This document shows positions 1 through 20,840 of a stretch of 64,000 nt of DNA, piece by piece. Position 1 is the stretch's first letter. Each line of letters opens with the position of its first letter. The notes beneath the pieces were generated by a model that saw only the letters and a list, made by a program, of their open reading frames with translations, was not told the origin of the DNA and searched no databases. The translations under genes were made by a program, and so were the position numbers. Source of the stretch: Siphlonurus alternatus (Eukaryota > Arthropoda > Insecta > Ephemeroptera > Siphlonuridae); the NCBI GenBank assembly GCA_949825025.1, contig OX463784.1, forward strand, positions 4,637,931 through 4,701,930, written 5' to 3'.

Positions 1-3000
1 TCTCCACAGATGGTATGTTCCCCGTAGTTGATGAAATAGACGCCACTTCTGACACCTGTTAGCCGAACTGTGAAGTTATTGTATCCTTCTCCTTCCATGA
101 TCATCAGCTTCCCAATGTGTTCGTCATTGTTGCTGCCACTGGCGTGTAATTTTGCAAATGCAGAGTATCGGCCAATCTGTCAAACAAGTGAAGTTAAATA
201 TATAAAGCCAGTATTACAAGATAAAATTTTGCTTAAAATTTTTCCTTACAGGAAATCTTAAACTTCAGTTTTTTTAATTTATACGAAATTTTCATGTAAG
301 AAAAAATTATCCAAAATTGTAAGAAATAAAGGAAATACAACCTTAATTTTTTTTTAATGCTGGAATAGATATATTGTGCAAAGTTATTTTCCTTTCCAGA
401 TTTTTTAGAGTCCGGCAACTGTTAAAAAATATTCAAAGTACAGAGAAAGTGATGCTTCTCTTAATAAAAAAGATAGGCACTAGAAGGAGCGTGGGTTCAA
501 ACCCAACCTCGGTAAAACTTTTTAGCAAAACTTCCTGGAAAGCTGTTTCTGCACACTTTTTCAGGCTTAGCCCGAATTAGACTTTTGGTGCCAATATATA
601 TAAAGTTAATATTTAACTAATGCATCTCTGATTTAAAGAAAACAATATCAACCAGAGAAGCTAATGGCTAATGACCAAGGTTGGGAATTGACACGGATAA
701 GACCCATGTATAACGTTCAACCAATCAGAGGGCTCAATTATTGTCACGTGATAGCAATTACGCCCGTTGATTGGATAAAAAGTAAAACGGTTGACGCGCG
801 AAATTTAAAATTTAGTATTAGTGACTGCACTATAGTAAATGGAGCCACCATGATATCAACAAATCAGTTATGAAAATTCAGCTCACCCTGGGTTTGTACT
901 GGACCAACGATTCCTCGCCAAGCTGCACATCAAATGGAGCCACACCTTCCACACAGTCCATGTTTCTCTATAAAAGATGAAAATCATCAATACTGGTTGC
1001 ATTTATTTATTTCATATTCGGAATATATATATAAAATTATTTTTTTCAGATTTTTATGGACTGCGGGAAATAGCTTTAAAGAAATATTTAAAATATTTGA
1101 ATTAGGGTGGTACTACCTGATCACACAACCGTGACGTCATCAATAGCAAATCACAGTGCGAGAAAATGACATCATGGTTGTCCCATCAGGTAGTATAAAT
1201 ATATTTTTTTCGAAGTTAGTTCCCGCACTCTAAAAAACATGAAAAAATTCAGAAAAACACAATTTCGTTTTCAATTATTATTTTCATTATTATGAAAAAA
1301 AAATTACACTATTATTGTCTATTCAATTCCTTATTGGTAATTTTCAAGACAGACATGATCCTAATGCATGAAATGATAAGACACGTCCAAAATACGAACC
1401 TGTAAATTAAATATAACATCTTCTTTTTAATCTGGTAAACAATTTTATTCTTTAGCCATAATTCATATGGTTAATGAATTTAAAGTCAATATATTATGCT
1501 GGTAAACGGAGAAAATACCCTTTGATAAAATACCCTCAGATATAATACCCAGACAAAATACCCTAGGACAAAATACCCTCAGACAATTTACCCTAGGACA
1601 AAATACCCTTGGATAATTTACCCTAGGACAAAATACCCTTGGACAATTAACCCTAGGACAAAATACCCTTGGACAAAATACCCTCAGACAAAATACCCTT
1701 GGATAATTTACCCTAGGACAAAATACCCTTGGACAATTAACCCTAGGACAAAATACCCTTGGACAAAATACCCTTGGACAAAATACCCTTGGACAAAATA
1801 CCCTTGGATAATTTACCCTAGGACAAAATACCCTTGGACAATTAACCCTAGGACAAAATACCCTTGGACAAAATACCCTTGGACAAAATACCCTTGGACA
1901 AAATACCCTCAGATAAAATACCCTCAGACAAAATACCCATGGACAAAATACCCTTGGACGGAATACCCTCAGACAAAATACCCTTAGACGAAATACCCTT
2001 AGACGAAACACTCTTGGACAGAATACTCTCAGACAATTTACCATATATTATAATATATAACAGCATCTTAGGTATTTCGTAGAATGATAAAAATTATACC
2101 TACATCATGCAAACATTTTGCACACATGTATTGTATATACACTGTACAGTACAGTATTAATATTATTATTAAAGGGACAGGGTACAATAATTTTCATGTT
2201 GCATAAAAATTTTCCTATTGATATAATAAAATTAAAAATATAATGTGTCAATTGCCCCAAAATACCAACCAACCAACCAAAATTAAAAATATATGATATT
2301 TCGGGTTTCAACAGTACCAATAATTATAATCATAAATTTATGATTATAATTTCTATAATTTATAATATGTTATTGCGAATTGCCCATGAAAAAGGTAAAA
2401 TAAATTTCACTGAATCCTGCGCATGATACTTTCACAGCATAATTTATTTTTTTATACGTTTAGTTGTAGAGTATAATAATTAAATATTTAGCATCTTTTA
2501 ATTATTTTATTATTTATCATGTTATTTTTTTAAGGGTAAGATAACACGAAGAATCGATTGTTGTAGTCCCATTTGATTAACATGTAAATCTTAGCAACCT
2601 CATAATAATTCTGATTTTTTTTTAAGAGACAGTTTTTGGCACCAAAAAAATATGGAAAAAATTTCAAAACAATCGGACGATCCAATTTTTTTAAACGAAT
2701 TTTTTAAATTTTTAGTATAGGGCTTTCCCATGGAGACCTAAACTAAGAAAATAATTTAAAAAAATAGGATCGTCCGATTGTTTTGAAATTTTTTCCATAT
2801 TTTTTTGGTGCCAAGAACTGTCTCTCAAAAAACATTCAGAATCATTATGAGGTTGCTAAGGTTTACATGTTAATCAAATGGGACTACAACAATCGATTGT
2901 TCGTGTTATCTTACCCTTAATGTAGGTTAATTTGGGTGCAATAAATTTGAGCCAACCCAGGCAAAAAGGACTTTGGGGGGGGGGGAGGAATAAGTAAATG

Positions 3001-4765
3001 TAAATGAACAGGGGAGACTAAATAAAACATCGCATAATTATTATGGTATAATTATTTTACAATGAATGTATGAATGCATTTTTTTCATTATTTTTTAATA
3101 AAGAGCAAAAACAAAACAAAAAGTAAGAATAAAAAATCGTCACCTCATGAATAGAAGAAAACATTGCTTCCCCACCCAATTTTTTTCGTATTAATATAAT
3201 GTTACATTGTAAGGTCGACAAGAGATACATTGCTTTTTGCAGTAGAATGTTCTATAAACTTACTCATGGAAACCAGCTATAAAATTAAATGTTCATAATG
3301 GTTTTAAAATTTATATTGTCACGGGTAACAACCAGCACAAAGCATGATAGTAAAATACGTATTGCTATTTCAGTTATATTTATTTGTTATTTTATTGTAC
3401 AGAATCATTATTTACCAGAAAAAATTATATTTAATTCACATTTTTAATGATGAGGAGAAATTTTATATTTTTGAAGATTTAGAATTACATGTACACATGG
3501 TACATAATAAAATTATCTTAAAAAGTATTTAGTTGTGTTAAAAAGCCTTTATAACTTCTTAATGCATATATATTAGTGACTTAAAAATATTGAGACACCG
3601 GGGAAAAAATCATATACTTCTTTCTTACCGAACTTTTAGTTATATAATTTTGAAAAAAAGACCAGACTATATACGGAGGCGGCCCCGTTAGGAAAAAACG
3701 AGCATTGATGTGTATAGTATATTAAAAGATATTTGAGTGAGACGGCTATATATGAACGAACTGAACACGAGTGGGGACATGCATTTTTACCCAAGCGTTT
3801 TGGAATTGAGATTCATGTATCTATTATATATTATTCAAAACGATGATTATTCTTTGAATGAGCTAGTTTATGAATGTATTGCAAATGAAATATTCCAGTA
3901 TTTTCAAAAATGTGAATTTCTCGCCCTGAATTGAAACTGAAATTTTTCCCAACCTCAAAGTGATGGGTATTTTATCCGAGGGTATTTTGTCCAAGGGTAT
4001 TTTGTCCAAGGGTATTTCGTCTAAGGGTATTTTGTCCAAGGGTATTTTGTCTGAGGGTATTTTGTCCGAGGGTATTTTGTCCGAGGGTATTTTGTCCAAG
4101 GGTATTTTGTCCAAGGGTTAATTGTCCAAGGGTATTTTGTCCAAGGGTTAATTGTCTAAGGGTATTTTGTCCAAGGGTTAATTGTCCGAGGGTATTTTGT
4201 CCAAGGATTAATTGTCCGAGGGTATTTTGTCCAAGGGTATTTTGTCCTAGGGTATTTTGTCTGGGTATTATATCCGAGGGTATTTTATCAAAGGGTATTT
4301 TATCCGTGATTCATTATGCTTTTTATCACAGTTCATAATATACCCGAGTTGAAATAAATTTTATCCATTATTCGCAATTAAACCCTCTTCTCGTCTTATG
4401 TCCTATTTTGCACAATTTTGAGGGGGAAAAAAGAGTGGAAAATACGAGATTTCGTCTTTTTTTTCTTTTCTTCAGCATAAACTGTTAAAAATATTGTCTT
4501 CATTTCATCCTCACATTGAGCGAGGAAGAAATGAGATGTGTTTTAAATTTTGTTAAGCCAGTATTACACGATACAATTTTTATAACTATTGCATACAATT
4601 TTTCCTTTCAAGAAAACATTAACTCCATACAAACAAAAGAAGTTCAAGATTTCTTGAAAGAAAAAATTGTATGCAATAGTTAGAAAAATTGTATCGTGCA
4701 ATACCGGCTTTACTTTCTCTACTGATAGTTTACTTTTTGTTTATGTTTTCATTATTGACAATATC

Positions 4766-4861
<96 letters not shown>

Positions 4862-6583
4862 TACTTGAACATTACTTGAACATTAGTTAATTCTCACTCA
4901 CTAGTTTCGCACAGCAGCCCGATGACGACAAGTACGGATATCCCATTGGACAGCACACTTTCTTTCCATCCGGACAGTTGACGCAATATGACAACATGTT
5001 GCATTTTATTGCTCCGACACTCTCAGCAAAATCCAAGGACTGTAATCAAATATTTATTATTCAACCTCCAGTTTGTGGCTTAAAGATTACCGCCAGAGCG
5101 CTATTGTAATGGAATATGGACTTCATTTTTTATTGCAGACATGGATAGAGGGTGCAAAGTTATGCTGCCCTGATTTTTTTCAGATTTTTCTAGAGTCCGG
5201 GACCTATTTTTAAAAAAAATTATCGAAAGTTCTTTTTGTGACGTCATGAGACGCCGCTCCTTAAGAAAAAGATAGGACTTGCCACCGCGTGACGTCACAA
5301 AAAGAACTTTCAATATTTTTTTAAAAAATACTTCCCGGGCTCTAAAAAAATTGAAAAAAAAAATCAGATTAGCATAACTTTTCACCCTCTATCCATTTAT
5401 GCAATAAAAAATATTGAGGTCGTTACTCCATTATTTTTTTATGGTAAAAGAAGTGTAAAATATAGTTCAGAACATGTATATAGAGAACATTATATTATTT
5501 AACATTATGTTTACTGTTTAATTTCATTTTTTGTTGTACACTTTATTTGTTTGTTGTACATTTGTTTATATTTTTTTATTTAAAAATAATTTACCTGCTC
5601 ATTGGCAGCAGCATTCTCAAAGCAGCACACAAAGCCGACAACTCTGGAGAGAAAAACAAACATTACAAAATTATGTAAAATTAATAATTCGAAAAAAACT
5701 TAAAGTTTAAAAGAAAAGATTAGTTTTCTCAACAAAATAAATGTTTTAGATAATTATTTATTAAGAGGTTTTAGAAACTTTACATAATAAAATAGTCCAT
5801 GCATGGCAATGCTTATAGGTTAAGGGAACCCTAGACCCTAGGAAATTTTGGTGTATCATGGGCTCAGTGTATGTTGACCACCGTCCTATACGGCAAGTCG
5901 AAAAATATAATGCAAAAAAATAACGAGTTAATAAAATTAAAAATAAGTCAAAAACCAATAATTTTACACAAATTTTAAGAATTATGTAACAGAAATGAAA
6001 GAAAAATGTAGTTGCGATTTTCCTTTATAAATTTTTTTATTATAAATAAGAACAACACAAATATTGGATAGTCTATAAATTGCTCATTAAGTTATAATGA
6101 AGAAAAGTAACTGAATATAATACAATAGAACATTGACCTTAATGTTTTCTAAAGCAAAATTGCTAAATTTCTTATCGCTTATTAATAAGGTTTAATAACA
6201 GTCAATGCCACCAATAAAAAAATATGAAAACAATTCAGAAAAACAGCCTAAAAAATTAGGTTTTCTTAAATAAAAAAAAATAATAAAATAAAAAAAAATG
6301 TTATTAATTTTTTTTTTTTTTTTTGCAATGCTAATTAACAAATGTAACATTGAAAGGATACAAAATTCATATTTAAATCAATTAATTATAATTAAATCAA
6401 TGATTAAAAACAAAATTTAAAAAATCAGTAGTATTTGGACAATTGTTGTAATTCTACTAAATTAATTTCATGAACATCTGTCGATAAGACTGTTTTCGTC
6501 TAAATTTCTCAGGTTAATCCTTAAAATTGTGAAAAACTGTTATATTTAAAGAGCAATACTTACAGAAGGACTGCAGTCTTCAT
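1..6583 (-). CDS. Gene copy A: secreted Cys-rich/SOD-like protein, 3' end off window
   Basis: Coding exons on the minus strand are 6583-6564, 5643-5595, 5039-4902, 967-887 and 176-1. Exon 5 lacks its last 10 bases and exon 6 is outside the window. All junctions are GT-AG. Exon 1 (20 nt) starts MKTAVLL; exon 2 completes a hydrophobic signal peptide ending near ENAAANEQ. Exon 3 (46 codons) carries seven cysteines including CVNC, VCC and GCC. Exon 4 (27 codons) starts RNMDC. Exon 5 begins IGRYSAF and contains an NFT glycosylation sequon and the SOD-like segment GVYFINYGEH. Intron 3 is 3.9 kb because of the 2.8-kb foldback insertion. Exon 5 encodes KLMIME, as in D, where B, C and E have KLKIME. 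Exon structure is firm because five paralogues agree; the SOD relationship is an inference from fold landmarks. Confidence 0.85.
1037..1255. repeat. Foldback repeat in intron 4-exon 4 flank, copy A
   Basis: Arms GGTACTACCTGATCACAC and ATCAGGTAGTA surround GTGACGTCATC, with outer arms GACTGCGGGAA and TTCCCGCACTC. Orthologous blocks lie near 13800, 29265, 38575 and 56225, so it predates the duplications. Confidence 0.65.
1512..2043. repeat. 15-bp minisatellite, left arm
   Basis: Tandem GGACAAAATACCCTT units interspersed with GGACAATTTACCCTA and GGACAATTAACCCTA variants, in a recurring higher-order order. The right-most units degrade (ACACTC, ATACTC). It forms the left arm of the foldback element. 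Confidence 0.9.
2534..2916. mobile_element. TTAA-flanked foldback MITE (383 bp), nested
   Basis: TTAA at both sides (2530-2533 and 2917-2920). Inverted ends GGGTAAGATAACACGA and TCGTGTTATCTTACCC extend inward through TGATTAACATGTAAA. Related to the GGTAGAGATAACG family in copies B-D and at 46918. It sits inside the larger foldback element, so it inserted later or was carried along. Confidence 0.85.
3963..4306. repeat. 15-bp minisatellite, right arm (inverted)
   Basis: The same unit in the opposite orientation (AAGGGTATTTTGTCC), with the matching AATTGTCC variants. It pairs with 1512-2043. Confidence 0.9.
4557..4708. mobile_element. Hairpin MITE, copy A intron 3
   Basis: About 152 bp. The inverted ends GCCAGTATTACACGATAC and GTATCGTGCAATACCGGC lie next to TTAA on the left and TTTA on the right. 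Counterparts sit at the same place in C, D and E; B carries an unrelated hairpin nearby instead. Confidence 0.75.
4769..4857. repeat. (AATC)n microsatellite, copy A
   Basis: About 22 pure AATC units about 45 bases downstream of the exon 3 donor. The same locus is occupied in all five copies. Confidence 0.97.
5133..5404. mobile_element. TA-flanked foldback MITE, copy A intron 2
   Basis: 272 bp between TA dinucleotides. Ends TTGCAGACATGGATAGAGG and CCTCTATCCATTTATGCAA. Inner arms AAAGTTCTTTTTGTGACGTCA are inverted about a short GC-rich centre. It explains the 94-residue ORF on this segment. Confidence 0.82.
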
Positions 6584-6720
6584 GATTCCTCGTGTTCTCT
6601 GAATGAAGTGTCTCGTTGCTGTCAGTTTTTATAACGAGACCACCAAGTATTGTCAGCAAGTTGTAGAGAACTGGGGCGTGATGAACGGTGCTCATTTTCT
6701 GCAGTGTCGATGCATTTTAA
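6584..6720 (-). promoter_or_regulatory. Core promoter and 5' leader of copy A
   Basis: A TATA box (TTATAAAA on the minus strand, 6627-6634) lies about 45 bases upstream of the ATG, leaving room for a short leader of about 20 bases. The 80-90 bases upstream of TATA, including AGTTCTCTACAACTTGC and a TGCAGAAA block, are nearly identical in all five copies, whereas sequence further upstream diverges. This suggests a conserved proximal promoter. Confidence 0.7.
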
Positions 6721-7099
6721 ACACAAAACAATAATGGAAATTATAACTATAGTAAGCACATAAATTTAGTTCAAAATATTGTGTTAAAAAAGTTGTTTTT
6801 AGTGCTCATAAAACATGTCATATGGAGAGTTGCTATTGTATGTATGAAAATAATCATAATAATATTTTTGTTTGCAGTTAAAATAATTTTTTGTATCATT
6901 TAGAGTTTGCTATGAAAATATAATACAGTTTAATATTAGACATACATATATTCATATAATGTATGTAATATTATTGATATTTAAATTATTTAATAACAAT
7001 AATTTATTTCGAACAACTTTGGTTGTATAGGACAACATAGATCACGTCAAATAAAATAATACATCTGTAATTAAACATGCAACCACAATAAAAAATGAC

Positions 7100-7392
7100 A
7101 ATGGAGGCTTCAAGAGATGCGCTTTCGCTGCGCAACTGTTTATCGCTAAGGTCCATCTTTCACTTGAAAATGAAGCAAAGTGTTTTTTTTACCTTTTCTC
7201 GGTTATAAATCAAGTAAAAAATCTAAATCATGAATTATCCACTTTATTTTTCAGTTTGGACCAAAGTTCCGTAAAGGAATTATCCGTGAAAAATCTTATT
7301 CTTGGGGAAAAAAGGAATTCACGTTTTTTTTTACATAGGTTTGGTATAGCGGGTGGGATCACCAAAAAATCAGCTGACTTGAAGCCTCCATT
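7100..7392. mobile_element. GGAGGCTTCAAG-ended MITE, A-B spacer
   Basis: Perfect 15-bp inverted ends AATGGAGGCTTCAAG and CTTGAAGCCTCCATT. The 98-residue minus-strand ORF over this segment is shortened in the D counterpart, so it is not taken as a gene. No clear target duplication. Confidence 0.6.
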
Positions 7393-8270
7393 GAAATCAA
7401 TAAAAAAATAAGCCTTCATATTTATTACATTCATTTTACACTGTATATTTAAGTCAGATATTGGAGACAATTTTATTTTCCAGAAATTTCTTTCCAAAAA
7501 ACATGCTTTAAGAATAAAATTCATTTACTATTAACAGTTGTTTTAATTTTGATTTAAAAAGAGAGTCAATAATATACAATAATACAATTTAAATCAAAAT
7601 GGAAAAATCGTCCAAAATGCAAATTAGAAATAAATATATATATATTTTTTTTTACTTCGCCTGACTGTTGTTTCTCGTTGTTAGTAAACAAAGTGTTGTT
7701 GCATGTGTAATGCCCGCTAATGTCTTTCGTATATTAGCTTAATGAATATGACTCTTAATTATACAGTTAAAACATTTACTTAGCGCCAACAATGCCACTA
7801 CGTTCTCTGCTCTGGTGGAAAAATTAGGCACTACGTCATCTCATGTTTAACAATGAAAAAGGCTTCATGCGACAGACATTATAAACAATGGTTTGTTACA
7901 ACCATTGCGAGTACAAGACTTTGATAGACTGGATGCTCTTCTTACATGCTCCAAAATTGCAAATCTACATCTCTTGCAGTTATATTTTGAATATTTTCTT
8001 TTTTTAAAAGTAGCTTATTGAGAAATGAAAATAAAAAATTCCATATCAAATAGCTTCACCACAAAAAAAAAATCTTAAATTTGATGTTTCGAAGGCATTA
8101 GCAAGTAGTCTTACGGTTCAGAAAACAGCTTTTTACTCTTAATTTGTCTGAACTATATATGGTACCAATTAAAAAATACCTATGTAATCAATTATGTATT
8201 TTTTAATGTATTTTCAAATAAAAAATATATTAAATAAAAAAATACAAAGTAGTTTTTTCGAAAAAAAAAA

Positions 8271-8396
8271 ATGAAATTCCTTAAGGAAACCAACCCACAA
8301 ATATATGAAGATTATTTTCCGGAAAAACGGAAAAACGATTTCTTTGCAGGAAATTATTCTTTATCTCTAATAGCAGTAACTGAGATGAATCGTTAA
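8271..8396 (+). pseudogene. Short ORF fragment, protein-like, possibly decayed
   Basis: 41 codons plus TAA, containing NPQIYEDYFPEKRK and GNYSLSLIAV. Counterpart at 50776-50901. The two copies differ at about six codons and every difference changes the amino acid, which argues against constraint. Family not recognised; it may be a captured coding fragment or chance. Confidence 0.3.
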
Positions 8397-9120
8397 TACC
8401 TTTTCTTCTAAATAAAAAAAAATATTTTGAATCCACTTTCAAGCTTTAATTTGTATTTTCAATTATTAAATTCATTAAACTGAGAATAATAATTATAATT
8501 TAACATATTTTTTAAAACAAAATTACTAGACTCTGTGTTTTGTATATAGGACACAATGAAAAAAATTCTATATAATAAAAGTTAATAAGTAGAGCGCGGA
8601 AAAAAACTATTTTGCCTTTTTGTGTTCATGAGGACTATTTTGTTGTCCTTTAGGATGTCCACCGATCTCCGGAAGTGGATTAAAATAAGCCTATATAAAA
8701 AAAGAGACTATTTAGACAATTTTTGGATTTTGAGACTATTTTGGCAAAAGATGACTTTTTGTGACTTTTTGCCATATTTTAAGTGCATTTCAGCTCTTTA
8801 CTTCAAATTGTAAAAAAAAAGGAAGTAAAGAAACAAAAACTTCAATCTGTGTAAGGGAAGTCTGTGTAAAGAAATAAAAAAAAAATCTAAACACACTTTT
8901 TAAATAGCACTTTTGAAACGCCTTTTTGCTGCAATTTTTTTTAAAGTGACTTTTTTATAGACTATTTTTTTAAAAAAAAGTGATTGTTTTGTAGACCATT
9001 TTTCAAAAATTAGATTTTAGGCGCCTATTTTTCGAAAAAAATGTGACTTTTTTCCGTGCTCTAATAATAAGTAATATGTTGAAAAATGATTGTCTTCAAC
9101 TCATATATCATATTATATAC

Positions 9121-9447
9121 CAATGCCCACTGTATCAAGGCCTGCACACTGCAAAGCGCGCGAAACAGATAACGTAGTCCACCCCATTTGCTATAGCATT
9201 GTAAAATTCAAATTAAATCCAATAGAAATAAATTTTTCTTGATATTTTCACACCCCAGGCATAATTTCTAAACCTCTTATCTTGCTGTGTGTAAAGTTTC
9301 AAAATTTTAGAATCACTCCTTCCATGGAAATTTCGTGGTGAAATTAGCATGTAACTAAATGGGAAATTGGAAATCAAGGACTACTATTTCAAAAAACAAT
9401 CGAGATCGATATTATATAGTGCGCAGGCCTTGATACAGTAAGCATTG
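9121..9447. mobile_element. CCAATGCCCACT-ended element, A-B spacer
   Basis: 327 bp. Ends CAATGCCCACTGTATCAAGG and CCTTGATACAGTAAGCATTG, with flanking ATATA on both sides consistent with a 5-bp duplication. Contains AAGCGCGCGAAAC near the left end. No coding potential. Confidence 0.72.
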
Positions 9448-10374
9448 CATATAAGCATCTAAACTTGATCTTTTTACGTCTAAAACACATCTTATTTTCT
9501 CTTCGCTCAAAATTAGGATGAAAATATAATAATATATTTTTAACATTTTATGCCCATGAAGAAAAAAAAGACATAATCTCAACTTTTCTTCTATAAAATG
9601 GAAAAAAGAGGAAAGTAGATAAGAGAAGAGCTAATAGAGTATAAAAGATGAAATTTATTTTAACTCGGGATAAGATAATATTAATATTTACATTTACATT
9701 AATATTTACATTAATATATATTTGAAAGGCTCAAATTACTTTAAAAAAAATGCAAACATACATTGTTAATATTTACAATACCATTATCACATTACATATG
9801 TTGTGAAAAGCTGTGTAATTATAAATTGAATATGTTGCGAAACGAAAGAGTTTATTACAATAATATAATATATATATTTTTTTCTCAGCGTCTGCATTTT
9901 AAGAAAAACAATAACTTGGTAACCTCTGCATATTTTATGTTATGTTTCTACACGATTAACAAACCAGGCTTTGATAATTGTTGTTAAGCATTTTCTTTTA
10001 ATATTATAAAGAATTTTTACACTAACATAATACATAATACATACATATACATAATATATATTATATAAAGAAAATAAAAAAAACACAGAAAAATAAAATA
10101 ACATTACACTTTTTATTTTTAATTTTACTATGATAATTATTAAAAGGTTGGTATTTTTGAAGATATTATAATAATCCACATATAAGAACTTATTTATTCA
10201 AATTTGTAATTTGAGTACAATATTTTGGATATATATTGAATTTAGTTATATACTGCAATTGCAACTTTTAACATGTATATTATGTCCAACATATTAAATA
10301 TTTATTTTAAAAGCAATATAAAGTTTAAAAACAGAGGATGCCATATAATTGATTATACTTTACATAAAAATAAA

Positions 10375-10643
10375 AATGAGGCTTCAAGTCAGCTGATTTT
10401 ACGGTGTTTCCACCATCCTATCCAAACCTATGTAAAAAAACTTGAAATTGTCTTTTTGGCATTAAAGAATTTTGTTAATGGAAAATAAATTCTTGATTCA
10501 TTATCAGAAGAACTCTAAATAGGGGGGGAAGGAGATATTTTCAAATTCATAGGTTTAATAGTTACTGATGAAAAATTAAAATTTTCTAACATGGTCACTT
10601 ATGGAGAAAATTTTCCTGCCGAGGAAAACTTGAAGCCTCCATT
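10375..10643. repeat. GGCTTCAAG-ended segment, A-B spacer
   Basis: Ends AATGAGGCTTCAAGTCAGC and CTTGAAGCCTCCATT. The left portion also matches, inverted, the right portion of 7100-7392. Orthologous copies: 25610-25879, 33934-34206 and about 52836-53115. Confidence 0.5.
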
Positions 10644-11327
10644 TCCTGTTGGGGAAATGAACCCCGACCAACGACAATCTTGATTAAGAACTTATTTACC
10701 TCTAAAAAATTTCTTTATCACAAAAAATAGCAATTTAAATTTTTTTTTTTTTTTTTTACATATTTTGACCCAGCCGCTTCTCTCTGTGGTCGTGTGTTGT
10801 CACTGAATAGCCGACATTACAAGCTGTTTAAATGGTAACTTTAGGGTAAATGTTGTTTTTTTGTACCCAGTACTTTTTAACTACCTATGATACATGATAT
10901 ATATTAAAGACAAGGTTAGGGCTTACTAATCCTTTAATATCAAAATATTTTTCAACAATAAGTGAGTATTTTGACTATAACTTAACTGGCAATATTTTCC
11001 AATAGAAATTTTTTTATCATTATTTTCAAAAATTTTACCTTTTTTTATACTTGAAAAGATTTTTCTGCTTTTTAATAAGATTTGTCACTGAACAAAATTA
11101 ATAATTCACTACCTCTATAATGTCAATGCAAATCAATATTGACTATTTTTATCAATGCTACATTGTAACATAATTTAAATTAATTTTTTTGACAAGAGGT
11201 ATTAATTGATGCTAAAATGCATCGCTAGTATACTAGTACATAACAGGTTAATGCATTAATTAAGTAATTAATTATAATTAAATATTTATTTAAATAAATA
11301 AACAATTAAAATATATTTCAGTTACTC

Positions 11328-11333
11328 TTTATT
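11328..11333 (-). terminator. Polyadenylation signal of copy B
   Basis: AATAAA on the minus strand about 65 bases after the TAA stop, in a block (AAGAATAAAGAGT) conserved after every complete copy. Confidence 0.6.
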
Positions 11334-11397
11334 CTTAACGGTAAAACAATAATTTAATTAAGACTACATTATTTTACCACATATTAATTACATTAAT

Positions 11398-20715
<9,318 letters not shown>

Positions 20716-20840
20716 GATTCCTCGTGTTCTCTGAATGAACTGCAATGTTGCTGTCAGTTTTTATAACTAGACCAACGAGCATTGTCAGCAAGTTGTAGAA
20801 AACTGGGGCGTGATGACCGGAGCATTTCTGCAGTGTCGAT
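20716..20840 (-). promoter_or_regulatory. Core promoter of copy B
   Basis: TATA at 20759-20766 with the same spacing to the ATG as in A. The leader differs (GCAATGTTG is seen on the plus strand where the others have TCTCGTTG), and the flank after TATA reads CTAG instead of CGAG, in line with B being the most divergent unit. Confidence 0.65.

Larger units (their letters stand above)
1501..4312. mobile_element. 2.8-kb foldback element with minisatellite arms, in copy A intron 3
   Basis: Flanked by an 8-bp direct repeat ATTATGCT (1493-1500 and 4313-4320). Copies C and D show a single uninterrupted target at the same intron position (C: ATTATGCTTTTTATCAC near 29718), so both ends are exact. The two ends are inverted copies: after about 10 divergent bases both read inward as AAAATACCCTTTGATAAAAT. 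The arms are arrays of a 15-bp unit (GGACAAAATACCCTT and variants with GACAATTTA or GACAATTAA), about 530 bp on the left and 340 bp, inverted, on the right. The interior (2046-3960) has no recognisable transposase, only short ORFs (3344-3532, 3737-3934), and contains a nested TTAA MITE. Structurally it resembles foldback-class elements; the superfamily is unassigned. Confidence 0.85.
6721..11327. other. A-B intergenic spacer
   Basis: No convincing gene. It holds the MITEs at 7100, 9121 and 10375 and a decayed 41-codon ORF at 8271-8396. The part up to about 8800 is shared with the D upstream region; the part from about 8770 to 11327 is shared with the B-C and D-E spacers, and partly with C-D. 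Confidence 0.7.

Noticed and set aside
664..873. 69-residue plus-strand ORF in intron 4, conserved in A, C and D
   Set aside because: It lies in an intron on the opposite strand, is broken by a stop in B and lacks its start in E, and sits in a palindromic stretch (CCAATCAG/TTGATTGG arms). Its conservation is that of the duplicated intron.
1512..2043. CRISPR-like regular repeats
   Set aside because: The units are contiguous tandem repeats without unique spacers, in a eukaryotic intron.
1463..2082. Long repetitive ORFs (FCPRV and DKIPL repeats)
   Set aside because: Translations of the 15-bp minisatellite arm of the foldback element; the same applies to 3863-4114.
5101..5385. 94-residue ORF in copy A intron 2
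   Set aside because: Fully within a foldback MITE; shortened by substitutions in C and absent in D.
7228..7524. 98-residue minus-strand ORF
   Set aside because: Overlaps a MITE end and the frame is shortened in the D counterpart (45870-46097); no recognisable domain.
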